Shown here piece by piece: positions 8,081-17,242 of a stretch of DNA of 64,000 nt; the stretch's first letter is position 1, and every line of letters starts with the position of its first letter. The position numbers and the translations under genes were made by a program. Below the pieces are notes generated by a model. The model did no database searches. It worked only from the letters and a program-made list of their open reading frames with translations, and was not told the origin of the DNA. The DNA comes from Sphingobacterium tabacisoli (lineage in GTDB: Bacteria > Bacteroidota > Bacteroidia > Sphingobacteriales > Sphingobacteriaceae): positions 62,001 through 126,000 of the forward strand of contig NZ_JAEQMU010000007.1 in the NCBI RefSeq assembly GCF_017908035.1, written 5' to 3'.

Positions 8081-9955
8081 ATGTCTGATATTATACAATT
8101 ACTCCCAGATTCCGTTGCCAATCAGATCGCCGCAGGTGAAGTGGTTCAAAGACCGTCATCCGCTGTGAAGGAACTTATAGAAAATGCGATCGACGCTGGA
8201 GCAGACCGTATTAGGCTAATTGTTAGAGATGCGGGAAAAACTTTGATTCAGGTTATAGACAATGGCTGTGGAATGAGTGTTACTGATGCACGCTTATGTT
8301 TTGAGCGGCATGCCACCAGTAAGATTAGAAAAGCAGCAGATTTGTTTGCTATTCGCACCATGGGATTTCGTGGAGAAGCGATGGCGTCTATTGCCGCAAT
8401 TGCACAGGTAGAACTAAAAACCAAACGTGTAGAAGATGAGCTTGGGACCATCATCGAGATTGAGGGTTCGAAAGTCGCGGACCAACGTCCCGAAGCCTTA
8501 CCATCAGGGACTAGTATTTCCATAAAAAATCTTTTTTATAATATCCCCGCCCGTCGCAACTTCTTAAAGAGCAATTCTGTAGAAATGCGGCATATTATTG
8601 ATGAGTTTCAGCGTATCTCTCTCGCTCATCCTGATATTTTCTTCAGTTTACACAGTGACAATAACGAATTGTTCCATTTATCTCCGGGCACGTTAAAACA
8701 ACGTATCGTCCATCTATTTGGAAATAATTACAATCAGAAATTGGTCCCTGTAGAAGAAGAAACCAGTATTATCAACATCCAGGGATTCATTGGAAAACCT
8801 GAATACGCAAAAAAAACTAGAGGTGAGCAATTCTTCTTTGTCAATAAAAGATTCATAAAAGATCCTTATCTGAATCATGCAATCATGAATGCTTATGAGG
8901 AGGTATTACCTGCGGATAGTTTCCCATTGTATGTCCTCTTTATAGAAATTGATCCTGCAAAGATTGACATCAACGTACATCCCACCAAAACAGAGATAAA
9001 GTACGAAGATGAAAAGGCTATTTATGCCATTTTACGTTCTGCTGTAAAAAGATCTTTGGGTCGATACAACATTACTCCTTCGCTAGACTTTAACCAGGAA
9101 ACGAGTTTTAGTAACCTGATTTCGACCAAACCGTTAGACGAAATACAGGCACCTACGATTTCTTTCAATCCAAACTTTAATCCTTTTGAAGAGACTAGTG
9201 ATGTTTCAACATCCTCAAAAACGTCTCGAGCCGAGACCTACTCAAAGGGCCTTGAAAAGAAAATAGGTATTCCTCAAAACTGGGATACCCTGTATCAGAT
9301 TACAGAACAGGAAGAGCATACACAATTACCTCTTCATCCTGACGAATCGGAAACAGAAGATATTTTCCAGCACAAAAACGAAAATAAGAAGCATTTTTTC
9401 CAGATTCACAACAAGTATATCATCTCCCAGATCCATTCTGGCTTCATGCTCATCGACCAACAGGCAGCACATGAGCGTATTTTGTTTGAACAGTACAAAG
9501 AACACTTAGAGAACAACAAAGGATCAAGTCAGCAAAGCTTGTTCCCGAGTACCCTTGAGTTATCGGCATCGGACTTTGCTTTAATGAATGAGCTCCTTCC
9601 CGAACTCCAGACCTTAGGATTTCAACTTCGTCCTTTCGGAAAAACTACTTATATTGTAGATGGAATCCCTGCAGATTTGGGAACGAATGTCAACGAAGTA
9701 AAACTAGTAGATCAACTGTTAGAAGATTACAAAAATAATGCATCAGAACTCACGCTCAGCAAAAGAGAGAACTTAGCAAGGAGCTTGGCCAAAAACGCGG
9801 CGATCAAGCCTGGAACAGCATTAGATAATGAATCAATATCAGATTTAATCGACGCCTTATTTGCTTGTGAGAGTCCTAATATTTCGATACACGGAAAGCC
9901 GACGATCATTACCATCACGTTGCAGGAATTGATGGAAAAATTTAATAAAAACTAG
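8081..9955 (+). CDS. mutL: DNA mismatch repair protein MutL
   Basis: 624 residues. The N-terminal GHKL ATPase has LPDSVANQIAAGEVVQRPSS, ELIENAIDAGA, DNGCGM, FERHATSKI and GFRGEAMASI (about residues 1-110). The linker spans about 340-440 and the C-terminal dimerisation domain about 440-620. MutL couples MutS mismatch recognition to strand incision. The endonuclease motif DQHAxxExxxxE reads DQQAAHERILFE here (D459), with Gln in place of His, and the C-terminal CPHGRP motif is reduced to SIHGKPT. It heads an operon with two rhomboid-like genes 10 bp downstream. Identity is certain; nicking activity is open. Confidence 0.96.
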   Translation: MSDIIQLLPDSVANQIAAGEVVQRPSSAVKELIENAIDAGADRIRLIVRDAGKTLIQVIDNGCGMSVTDARLCFERHATSKIRKAADLFAIRTMGFRGEAMASIAAIAQVELKTKRVEDELGTIIEIEGSKVADQRPEALPSGTSISIKNLFYNIPARRNFLKSNSVEMRHIIDEFQRISLAHPDIFFSLHSDNNELFHLSPGTLKQRIVHLFGNNYNQKLVPVEEETSIINIQGFIGKPEYAKKTRGEQFFFVNKRFIKDPYLNHAIMNAYEEVLPADSFPLYVLFIEIDPAKIDINVHPTKTEIKYEDEKAIYAILRSAVKRSLGRYNITPSLDFNQETSFSNLISTKPLDEIQAPTISFNPNFNPFEETSDVSTSSKTSRAETYSKGLEKKIGIPQNWDTLYQITEQEEHTQLPLHPDESETEDIFQHKNENKKHFFQIHNKYIISQIHSGFMLIDQQAAHERILFEQYKEHLENNKGSSQQSLFPSTLELSASDFALMNELLPELQTLGFQLRPFGKTTYIVDGIPADLGTNVNEVKLVDQLLEDYKNNASELTLSKRENLARSLAKNAAIKPGTALDNESISDLIDALFACESPNISIHGKPTIITITLQELMEKFNKN

Positions 9956-9965
9956 AAAAGCATAG

Positions 9966-10679
9966 ATGAATAACTTACTTGACAATCTTACACCGGTAGT
10001 AAAAAACCTATTAATAATAAACATCATATGCTTTATAGGAACGGTCATTTTTGAACCAGCAAGTAGATGGTTTGGGGTTTACTATCCGGATTCTCCTTTT
10101 TTCCATATATGGCAACCTATCACGTATATGTTTATGCATGGCGGTTTCAGCCATATTTTCTTTAACATGTTTGCTTTAGTCATGTTCGGTCCAATCATCG
10201 AACGCATGTTTGGTTCCAAGCGCTTTTTAAATTACTACCTTATCTGTGCCTTAGGCGCCTTGGTACTTCAGTATGGAGTACAAGCAATAGAAGTAAAACA
10301 AATAACCGGAACGATCAGAGCCAGTACTTTTCTAAACTTCGACTTTGCGCAAGATCGTGTTTCATCATCCTTACAGCTTTCACAAGACAAGTTCAGTACA
10401 CTAGTCTCTATTTATGGGACACCAATGGTTGGTGCATCTGGAGCGATATTTGGCTTATTACTTGCTTTCGCATACCTATTCCCCAATATGCCGTTATACT
10501 TTATGTTTATTCCGGTCCCTATAAAAGCTAAATATTTTGTCGGAGCATATATTTTAATCGAAGTTTACCTTGGCTTTAACAATTCAGGATCATCTATTGC
10601 ACATCTTGCACATGTTGGCGGGGCATTATTTGGTTACCTCTTGATAAAATCATGGAAAATAAAAAAAGGATATCATTAA
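9966..10679 (+). CDS. Rhomboid-family intramembrane serine protease
   Basis: 237 residues with about six transmembrane helices. It has the rhomboid features: HGGFSHIFFNM in helix 2 (HxxxxHxxxN), the catalytic serine in GASGAIFG (Ser158), and the catalytic histidine in AHLAHVGGALFGYL (His213). The catalytic dyad is intact, so it should cleave membrane proteins within the bilayer. A roughly 60-residue insertion between helices 3 and 4 (about residues 105-150) is longer than in E. coli GlpG. It lies 10 bp after mutL and 34 bp before a degenerate paralogue. Substrate unknown. Confidence 0.92.
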   Translation: MNNLLDNLTPVVKNLLIINIICFIGTVIFEPASRWFGVYYPDSPFFHIWQPITYMFMHGGFSHIFFNMFALVMFGPIIERMFGSKRFLNYYLICALGALVLQYGVQAIEVKQITGTIRASTFLNFDFAQDRVSSSLQLSQDKFSTLVSIYGTPMVGASGAIFGLLLAFAYLFPNMPLYFMFIPVPIKAKYFVGAYILIEVYLGFNNSGSSIAHLAHVGGALFGYLLIKSWKIKKGYH

Positions 10680-10713
10680 GATCAACTGAAGAATAAGGAA
10701 TACTTAATCTAAA

Positions 10714-11601
10714 ATGAGTGGCATGAAGGAAAATGTCTTAAAATCGTTTGTTAGGGATACGTATAAAAACACATCAGCTATCCCGTACATCATTACAGGA
10801 CAAGCTTTCATGTTTATACTGTTACACATTTTTGAGCTCCTGTCATTTGATGACGTCATTTCTATTGACCTTTTCAAGTGGACTTATGAACATTTGAGCC
10901 TTCCGTCTTCAATACAAGTATTCATACAACAACCTTGGTCATTAATAACGCACCCCTTTCTTTATAAAAGTATCTTCAACATCCTATTTGACTGCCTCTG
11001 GCTATACTGGATAGGTAATATTTTTCTAAATTTTCTCAACAACAGACAACTCCTGACTGTCTTTTTCGGAGCCTTGACGCTAGGAGGTCTACTTTACATT
11101 GGAGTTAGTTCATTTCCATATTTCTCGCACTCTCCAAAATACTGGAACACAACAACATTTGGACTAGCTGCACTCATTAGCAGTGTCGCCCTATTGGTGC
11201 CCAACTTACAAGTTAGAATGTTCCTATTGGGTGACATAAAACTAAGAACGATTGCCTTCCTATACTTAGCCATCCAATTTGTTTTTTTGATTATAGACAC
11301 TCCTGTAGCTGCTATAGTTTATGTCTTCACCGCTGGCTTTGGCGCAATGTTTATAGGGCAACTTCAAAAAGGGAATGACTGGAGCAAATTCTTCAAAAAA
11401 AGCAGGCGTCCTAAACATCTAAAAATCGTACAGGGCAAAAACGCAGGCCGTGATAATAGCTCAAACCGAAAACATCCTACAGATCTGCCCAACCAAGACC
11501 TTATCGACCAAATACTGGACAAAATTTCGGTAAGTGGTTACGAAAGTCTAAATTCGCAGGAGAAAGAGGTCCTTTTTAAGGCCAGCAAGCAGGATCAGTA
11601 A
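10714..11601 (+). CDS. Rhomboid-like membrane protein lacking catalytic residues
   Basis: 295 residues, about six membrane helices plus a soluble tail. The helix-2 region (LITHPFLYKSIFNILFDCLWLYWIG) and the segment NTTTFGLAALISSVALLVPN align with rhomboid blocks. However, the GxSG serine site reads TTFG, and the C-terminal AHLAHxGG block reads AIVYVFTAGFGAMFIG, with no histidine. It should therefore be proteolytically dead. The C-terminus (DLIDQILDKISVSGYESLNSQ and on, about residues 262-292) is the DUF6576-type tail common on Bacteroidota rhomboids. The stop overlaps the start of the next gene (TAATG). It may regulate or chaperone substrates of the active neighbour. Confidence 0.85.
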   Translation: MSGMKENVLKSFVRDTYKNTSAIPYIITGQAFMFILLHIFELLSFDDVISIDLFKWTYEHLSLPSSIQVFIQQPWSLITHPFLYKSIFNILFDCLWLYWIGNIFLNFLNNRQLLTVFFGALTLGGLLYIGVSSFPYFSHSPKYWNTTTFGLAALISSVALLVPNLQVRMFLLGDIKLRTIAFLYLAIQFVFLIIDTPVAAIVYVFTAGFGAMFIGQLQKGNDWSKFFKKSRRPKHLKIVQGKNAGRDNSSNRKHPTDLPNQDLIDQILDKISVSGYESLNSQEKEVLFKASKQDQ

Positions 11602-12713
11602 TGACAAACCCATCATTTTTCCGCAAAAGACTTGGCTATTTTAGCAAGACTGTTTTTATTGCAAATATACTTGCAGTAGTCGCTCTTCTATTGAGTTATT
11701 CGGCTTCTTTTATAGATCCCCAACAGTTTTGGCCCATAGCCTTCTTTGGACTCGCCTTTCTCCCTATTATCATTATTAACATCGGTTTTATTATCTACTG
11801 GTTTCTAAGAAAGAAAAGATATGCCTTACTGAGTCTGTTAGCCATACTGGCCGGTTGGAGCTTGTTAGGCAAACACATCAACTTTAAAAACAGTAATGAT
11901 AAAATTGTTGTAAAAGCTGATACCACCCTTCGCGTTATGAGCTTTAATGTACATCTCTTTGAAAAGTATAATAGTCCAAAGGACAATTTCAGAGAAGAGA
12001 CCGCTGAGTTAGTAAATACTGTCAATCCGGACATCATCTGCTTTCAGGAATTTTACAGCCGTATTCGCGGATCACGACAATTCACAAAAATACTAAAGGA
12101 AGAGGGCAATTTCGAAGATTACTATTTTGAGCCTGTTTCAAAAAATGACTACGAAGGTTATGGACAGGCCATATTCTCCAAATTTCCGATTATCGACCAT
12201 GGTACAATATTCAAAAATGGCTATGGTATCAACCGGATTATTTTTGCCGATATCAAACGAGAGGCAGACACCTTGCGTATATACAACGTCCATTTACGCT
12301 CTTTCGCGCTGCAAGAGGAGGACAAAGAGTTCATACAATTATCTGCTGCCGCTCAGGTCAAAGATGAACAAAAAACAAAGCAGGTAGGCCGTAAGCTCAA
12401 AAGAGCTTTCACCCATCGTAGCGAGCAAGCCAAGTCGCTACGAAAACACATCGAATCATGCCCCTACCCCTATATCGTCATGGGAGACTTTAATGACACA
12501 CCAATGTCTTACAGTGTCAATACCGTAGGAAAAAACATGTATAATGCTTTTGAAGAAAAGGGATTTGGCTGGGGCGTTACTCATTTTGGGATGCTTCCCT
12601 TATTCCAAATCGATTATATATTGTGCGATAAAGCCATCACTGTTGACAATTATGGCATTATCAAAGAGCGTCTGTCAGATCACTACCCTATTTGGGCAGA
12701 TCTAATCCATTAA
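11601..12713 (+). CDS. Membrane-anchored endonuclease/exonuclease/phosphatase (EEP) family protein
   Basis: 370 residues. Three N-terminal hydrophobic helices (about residues 14-35, 42-68 and 75-90) are followed by a periplasmic EEP domain from about 110. Motifs are LRVMSFNVHLF, PDIICFQEF (metal-binding Glu), YIVMGDFNDTP (about 290) and RLSDHYPIWADL (catalytic His near the end), all intact. EEP enzymes use Mg2+ to cleave phosphodiesters in nucleic acids, phospholipids or sugar phosphates. It is translationally coupled to the rhomboid-like gene by a TAATG overlap. Its stop codon overlaps that of the convergent protease in TTAA. Confidence 0.88.
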   Translation: MTNPSFFRKRLGYFSKTVFIANILAVVALLLSYSASFIDPQQFWPIAFFGLAFLPIIIINIGFIIYWFLRKKRYALLSLLAILAGWSLLGKHINFKNSNDKIVVKADTTLRVMSFNVHLFEKYNSPKDNFREETAELVNTVNPDIICFQEFYSRIRGSRQFTKILKEEGNFEDYYFEPVSKNDYEGYGQAIFSKFPIIDHGTIFKNGYGINRIIFADIKREADTLRIYNVHLRSFALQEEDKEFIQLSAAAQVKDEQKTKQVGRKLKRAFTHRSEQAKSLRKHIESCPYPYIVMGDFNDTPMSYSVNTVGKNMYNAFEEKGFGWGVTHFGMLPLFQIDYILCDKAITVDNYGIIKERLSDHYPIWADLIH

Positions 12714-14329
12714 GTCCCTACAGTATTCTTAACAGGAGGCATCAAGAGTTCTATCGCTCGCCTTACATACTCATCTCTTCTATTTTTGACTTTAAAATAG
12801 GCTTCCCTTCCAAAATAATAACGTCCGACTATTGCCTCGATATCAGACTGTATTAACTTCAATAAGTCTTTACTTCTCCTTTCATTAACAACAATATCTC
12901 TATCTTTCAAATAGAGGATGAATTTATCATACTCCGCTTGCGGTAAATGATATCCTTGAATGAAGTTTTCTATCGAGTAAGCTGGCAACTTCTTTGTAAA
13001 GCGCTCATAAACAAACTGCTCCAAATAACTAGACTTTACAATCTCCTGATAAAGTAAGCTCAGCGTATTTGAATCAACGGAAATCTTAACATCAGGATCA
13101 ATCCCCCCACCACTGAACAACTCCCGCCCTGCAAGTGTCTTGTACATCTGCGCATTCGCAAAGGTCGTATCCAACACCCACAAACCTCTATACATACTAG
13201 CATAATCGATCATATTGGACCAGTTTGCCGTATATTTCTTTTGTATACTACGACCTAGAGGTGTATAATATCTAGAAATGCTCAAATTCACCCTAGAACC
13301 GTCTAAAAAGTCGAACTGTTCCTGCACGATCCCTTTACCATAAGACCGCTGTCCAACAACGGTCGCTCTATCCCAATCTTGCACAGCTCCAGCTACGATC
13401 TCTGAGGCAGAGGCAGTACCATCGTTAATCAAAACGATCAATTTACCGTCGGTATATTCGCCCTCCCCTTCAGAATAATATTCCCTCTTGTTCTCGTGTG
13501 CTCCCTCCGTGTAGACCAGCATTTTGCGGTCTTTAAAAAACTCACTGGCTAGACGAATTGCAATATGGAAGTACCCGCCCCCATTATCTCGAAGGTCTAA
13601 AATAAGACTTTGGGCACCCTGTTTTTTAAGCTCTTTGATAGTCGCCTTAAAGTCCTCTGCCGTCTTTAGTCCAAACCGTCTTATACGCACGTAGCCAATA
13701 GTCGGCTTAATCATATAAGATACATCAATAGAACTAACATTGATCTGGTCTCTAATGACCTTAAAAGGTTCTTTTTTAATATCATTATCTCTAGCAACGT
13801 AAATAGCAACGGCCGACCCCTTCTTACCACGCACCATTTTATCCACTGTCTTCTGAGCAATTTTTCTACCCGAGACATCGGTTGAATCAATTCTCAAAAT
13901 TCGGTCTCCCACTTTTAAACCAGCTTTTTCAGCAGGTCCTCCTCCTATCACCCCAACAACCAACAACGTATCATTGAGATTGAAAAATTCTAAACCAATC
14001 CCTTCGAATGTTCCTTCCAATGCCTCTGATTGTGCTTTAGATTCATTAGGCAACAAATAAGAAGAGTAGGGATCGAGATGCGCTACAATATGATTGATAG
14101 CACCGTTTTGCAAAGAATCCACATTTAGACTATCCACATAGGTATTAGATAGCAAATCCAGCACTTGCTGTATTTTATAAGAATTGTCCGAAAGTCCAAT
14201 AGGTACCAGAGAGTTTCCTGGATTATTACTTTGTTGGTCTACGTAATTTTGTCCAAGAATCAATCCCAAAAATAGAGTTGCTGCGTAAGTCGCAGCTACA
14301 AAAATATTCCGTCCAGTACCTTTTTGCAT
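12710..14329 (-). CDS. C-terminal processing peptidase, S41 family (CtpA-type)
   Basis: 539 residues. An N-terminal signal anchor (FVAATYAATLFLGLILG) precedes a PDZ domain (about residues 95-190, with FEGIGLEFF, GPAEKAGLKVGD and the LRI segment). The S41 protease core has the catalytic Ser in NDGTASASEIVAG (about residue 305) and the Lys in QRSYGKGIVQ (about 331). A C-terminal helical extension follows (about 400-539). CTPs degrade or mature periplasmic proteins. The gene is monocistronic, with a -7 element about 77 bp upstream. It converges on the EEP gene with a 4-nt overlap. Confidence 0.92.
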   Translation of the reverse strand: MQKGTGRNIFVAATYAATLFLGLILGQNYVDQQSNNPGNSLVPIGLSDNSYKIQQVLDLLSNTYVDSLNVDSLQNGAINHIVAHLDPYSSYLLPNESKAQSEALEGTFEGIGLEFFNLNDTLLVVGVIGGGPAEKAGLKVGDRILRIDSTDVSGRKIAQKTVDKMVRGKKGSAVAIYVARDNDIKKEPFKVIRDQINVSSIDVSYMIKPTIGYVRIRRFGLKTAEDFKATIKELKKQGAQSLILDLRDNGGGYFHIAIRLASEFFKDRKMLVYTEGAHENKREYYSEGEGEYTDGKLIVLINDGTASASEIVAGAVQDWDRATVVGQRSYGKGIVQEQFDFLDGSRVNLSISRYYTPLGRSIQKKYTANWSNMIDYASMYRGLWVLDTTFANAQMYKTLAGRELFSGGGIDPDVKISVDSNTLSLLYQEIVKSSYLEQFVYERFTKKLPAYSIENFIQGYHLPQAEYDKFILYLKDRDIVVNERRSKDLLKLIQSDIEAIVGRYYFGREAYFKVKNRRDEYVRRAIELLMPPVKNTVGT

Positions 14330-14405
14330 TTATTTAATTCGTATGCACCTAAACCAGGATTTATGTGTTACATTATTGATAATTTGCCCGAGTAAACACA
14401 ATGGT

Positions 14406-14413
14406 CAAAGATA
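14406..14413 (-). promoter_or_regulatory. -7 element of the CtpA-type gene
   Basis: On the minus strand this reads TATCTTTG, a full TAnnTTTG match, 76 bp before the start codon at 14329. No well-spaced -33 TTG is visible. Confidence 0.5.
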
Positions 14414-14510
14414 CCAAAATAACTGCCAAACTATTTAAAATCAGCAAACAATTGCTAATTTTTATGTCAAAAATCATGTTATAAAATAGAAGTGTAGCTG
14501 TATAATTACA

Positions 14511-14541
14511 TTGCAGATAAAATTGAAATTATTTAGGTTTG
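14511..14541 (+). promoter_or_regulatory. Promoter of the 189-residue hypothetical gene
   Basis: TTG at 14511-14513 and TAGGTTTG at 14534-14541 are separated by 20 bp, the Bacteroidota -33/-7 spacing. The start codon follows within 20 bp. Confidence 0.7.
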
Positions 14542-14557
14542 AAAAAAATTGACACAT

Positions 14558-15127
14558 ATGCATGAGATTGAACCCTATTATCTGTGGAGACATGACTACA
14601 TTTCATCTGACGATGAAAAATCTCCGTTTTATGGCACAATCTACAATGAGTTTGAATTCGACAAGCAGGTCTATAACTTCCTCCTCCACCCGCAGTGGGA
14701 TGATTTTGGGTCTCAAACTCTCTATCTAAAAATTCTTTATGTCGACTATGACCTGGGTTATACGATCATAGAGCTTATTGGAGAGTGGAATGATGCTATC
14801 TACAACGACATTATGCTTCTTAAGCGAGAGATCATCGATGTATTGATACAAGAAGGTATCACAAAACACATACTGATCGGTGAGAATGTACTTAATTTCC
14901 ATTCCTCAGACGATTCTTATTACGAAGAATGGTTTCAAGATATCGAAGATGGCTGGATCGCTGGATTGCATTTCCGCGAACATGTTATACAGGAGTTCCA
15001 AAGCAGTAATATCGATTACTTCATCAATTTTGGCGGAATCTTAAATGATATTCCTTGGCGAACATTGAAACCCAAACAACTATATCATCATATCCAGGAA
15101 TACCTTCAAAAGAGATTGGGTATTTAG
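14558..15127 (+). CDS. Conserved hypothetical protein, acidic
   Basis: 189 residues from the ATG at 14558. A TTG 9 nt earlier is possible but would lie at the predicted transcription start. The protein is soluble, acidic and rich in aromatic residues, without signal peptide or membrane helix. Conserved-looking stretches are HPQWDDFGS, YVDYDLGYTIIELIGEWND and ILIGENVLNFHSSDDSYYEEW. I recognise it only as a hypothetical protein of Sphingobacteriales. It has its own consensus promoter and lies upstream of fumC, which has a separate promoter. No function can be assigned. Confidence 0.8.
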   Translation: MHEIEPYYLWRHDYISSDDEKSPFYGTIYNEFEFDKQVYNFLLHPQWDDFGSQTLYLKILYVDYDLGYTIIELIGEWNDAIYNDIMLLKREIIDVLIQEGITKHILIGENVLNFHSSDDSYYEEWFQDIEDGWIAGLHFREHVIQEFQSSNIDYFINFGGILNDIPWRTLKPKQLYHHIQEYLQKRLGI

Positions 15128-15158
15128 GTGACGTGTATATGATTTTCCGCGCTACAAG

Positions 15159-15190
15159 TTGCCTATTCTCTTTATTATTAAGTAACTTTG
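15159..15190 (+). promoter_or_regulatory. Promoter of fumC
   Basis: TTG at 15159-15161 and TAACTTTG at 15183-15190 are separated by 21 bp. The start codon at 15266 implies a leader of roughly 70 nt. Confidence 0.7.
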
Positions 15191-15265
15191 TTTTTAAGAT
15201 TTCTATCTACAGGAAAAGATTAAGGAATCCCATTTTTTTGAATTTTAACTTTTTACTTTAACATT

Positions 15266-16663
15266 ATGTCATTCAGAATAGAAAAAGATACGATGGGTGA
15301 AGTTCAGGTGCCAGCAGATAAATACTGGGGAGCCCAAACAGAACGTTCGCGCAACAATTTTAAAATTGGACCTGCTGCTTCTATGCCCCTTGAGATTGTC
15401 AATGGCTTTGCTTACTTAAAAAAGGCTGCTGCCTATGCAAATCATGAATTAGGTGTACTTCCTATCGAAAAACGCGATGCTATCGCAGCCGTATGTGATG
15501 AAATATTAGCCGGTAAATTGGATGACCAATTCCCTTTAGTTATTTGGCAAACTGGATCAGGGACACAGTCCAACATGAATGTTAATGAAGTTATTGCAAA
15601 TCGTGCACAAGTCTTAGTTGGAGGAACTATTGGAGAAGGCGAGCCTGTACTAAAAGCAAATGATGACGTCAATAAATCGCAATCATCAAATGACACTTTC
15701 CCTACGGGAATGCATATTGCAGCTTACAAAGCAGTTGTTGAAGTAACCATCCCTGGTGTCGAGAAGCTTCGTGACACATTAAAACGCAAGTCCGAAGAGT
15801 TTATGAATGTCGTTAAAATTGGACGTACACACTTAATGGACGCGACGCCTTTGACCCTAGGTCAGGAATTATCTGGATACGTAGCGCAACTGAGCTATGG
15901 TATCAAAGCAGTCAAAAACACACTGGCACACTTATCAGAGGTTGCTCTTGGAGGAACAGCAGTAGGAACAGGTCTGAATACACCACAAGGATATGATGTT
16001 CTTGTCGCAAAATATATTGCTCAATTCACAGGACACCCGTTCATCACAGCAGAGAACAAATTCGAAGCTTTAGCTTCTCACGATGCAATTGTAGAAACAC
16101 ATGGTGCATTAAAACAGCTCGCTGTCGCTTTAAATAAAATAGCAAATGATATTCGGATGTTAGCATCTGGCCCACGTTCAGGTATTGGTGAAATAATAAT
16201 CCCTGAAAACGAACCAGGATCGTCTATCATGCCCGGAAAAGTAAACCCTACACAATGTGAAGCATTGACAATGGTAGCAGCACAGGTCATGGGTAATGAT
16301 GTGGCTATTACAATTGGTGGCACACAAGGTCATTATGAGCTTAACGTTTTTAAACCCGTAATGGCAGCTAATTTCTTGCAATCTGCTCGCTTAATTGGTG
16401 ATGCTTGTATTTCTTTTGAAGAACACTGTGCAATCGGTATCGAACCGAATCACGCGCGCATCAAAGAACTGGTTGACAATTCACTGATGTTAGTCACTGC
16501 ATTAAACACCAAAATAGGTTACTATAAAGCCGCAGAGATCGCCCAAACCGCTCATAAAAACAACTCTACACTAAAAGAGACTGCTATTGCTTTGGGCTAT
16601 GTTACAGCAGAACAATTTGACGAATGGGTAAAACCTGAAGAAATGGTAGGTAGCTTAAAATAA
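15266..16663 (+). CDS. fumC: Class II fumarate hydratase
   Basis: 465 residues, the usual FumC length. It carries the fumarase/aspartase signature GSSIMPGKVNP (about residues 317-327), the substrate-site segments TGSGTQSNMNVNEV (about 98-111) and KSQSSNDTFPT (about 136-146), and GRTHLMDATPLTLGQE with the catalytic His near 188. It converts fumarate to L-malate in the TCA cycle as an oxygen-stable, iron-independent tetramer. ENEPGSSIMPG and the overall length favour fumarase over aspartase. A small lipoprotein gene starts 4 bp after the stop and is probably co-transcribed. Confidence 0.96.
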   Translation: MSFRIEKDTMGEVQVPADKYWGAQTERSRNNFKIGPAASMPLEIVNGFAYLKKAAAYANHELGVLPIEKRDAIAAVCDEILAGKLDDQFPLVIWQTGSGTQSNMNVNEVIANRAQVLVGGTIGEGEPVLKANDDVNKSQSSNDTFPTGMHIAAYKAVVEVTIPGVEKLRDTLKRKSEEFMNVVKIGRTHLMDATPLTLGQELSGYVAQLSYGIKAVKNTLAHLSEVALGGTAVGTGLNTPQGYDVLVAKYIAQFTGHPFITAENKFEALASHDAIVETHGALKQLAVALNKIANDIRMLASGPRSGIGEIIIPENEPGSSIMPGKVNPTQCEALTMVAAQVMGNDVAITIGGTQGHYELNVFKPVMAANFLQSARLIGDACISFEEHCAIGIEPNHARIKELVDNSLMLVTALNTKIGYYKAAEIAQTAHKNNSTLKETAIALGYVTAEQFDEWVKPEEMVGSLK

Positions 16664-16667
16664 CCGA

Positions 16668-17201
16668 GTGCAGATATTTATCAAAAAACATTTAAACATA
16701 ATTGCATACTTAGGGCTTTTTCTAAGTATGCTTTTTATCTTTTCAGGGTGCCAGCGACATTCTGAAATGCAAACCGAGGGAGTCTCTTTTCTTCAAGGAG
16801 TGTGGGTGCAGGACAGCATCCCCCAGCAGCAGCAAATGCTTAATTTTACACTGCATGAGTTTACATTCACCTGCGACTCTCTATATGCAAAAATGCACGT
16901 GCATGCAAAAACGAAGACCATGCCCGATAGTTGTTTCAATAACGGTTCATGGACCGAATATGCTAAGGCAGTATATGTGCTACGAGGCGACAGTATCATA
17001 GCTGAAGGTATATACACCAAAGAAAATGGAAAACAAAAGATATCAGGTTGCTACAAAAGTGGTCAATACCTACCTCGATTCAAATTAGTATATCATGATA
17101 AGGATTCGGTCGTATTGGAAAATAAATTTGACTCTAGACCAATCATATTACGCAAGACTAAAGATATTACCTGCGTCCCCAAAAAGCGTTGGGAAATGTA
17201 G
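16668..17201 (+). CDS. Small lipoprotein
   Basis: 177 residues starting at a GTG 4 bp after the fumC stop. A basic start, a hydrophobic run (IIAYLGLFLSMLFIFSGC) and a lipobox FSGC near residue 28 indicate lipid attachment and outer-membrane or periplasmic location. The mature part is beta-rich and resembles lipocalin-like fumC-linked hypothetical proteins (SFLQGVWVQDS... then NGSWTEYAKAVYVLRGDSI). No catalytic motif is seen and no metabolic link to fumarase is evident. A bidirectional terminator follows. Confidence 0.8.
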   Translation: MQIFIKKHLNIIAYLGLFLSMLFIFSGCQRHSEMQTEGVSFLQGVWVQDSIPQQQQMLNFTLHEFTFTCDSLYAKMHVHAKTKTMPDSCFNNGSWTEYAKAVYVLRGDSIIAEGIYTKENGKQKISGCYKSGQYLPRFKLVYHDKDSVVLENKFDSRPIILRKTKDITCVPKKRWEM

Positions 17202-17208
17202 AAAAAAT

Positions 17209-17240
17209 AAAAGAGCCACAACAATCGTTGCGGCTCTTTT
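17209..17240. terminator. Bidirectional terminator between the fumC lipoprotein and telA
   Basis: AAAAGAGCC (17209-17217) pairs with GGCTCTTTT (17232-17240), and an inner CAAC/GTTG extends the stem. A-rich and T-rich flanks on both sides suit both convergent transcripts. Confidence 0.85.
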
Positions 17241-17242
17241 CT

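Noticed and set aside
15055..15261. 68-codon frame between the hypothetical gene and fumC
   Set aside because: It begins inside the hypothetical gene in another frame and spans the fumC promoter at 15159-15190.
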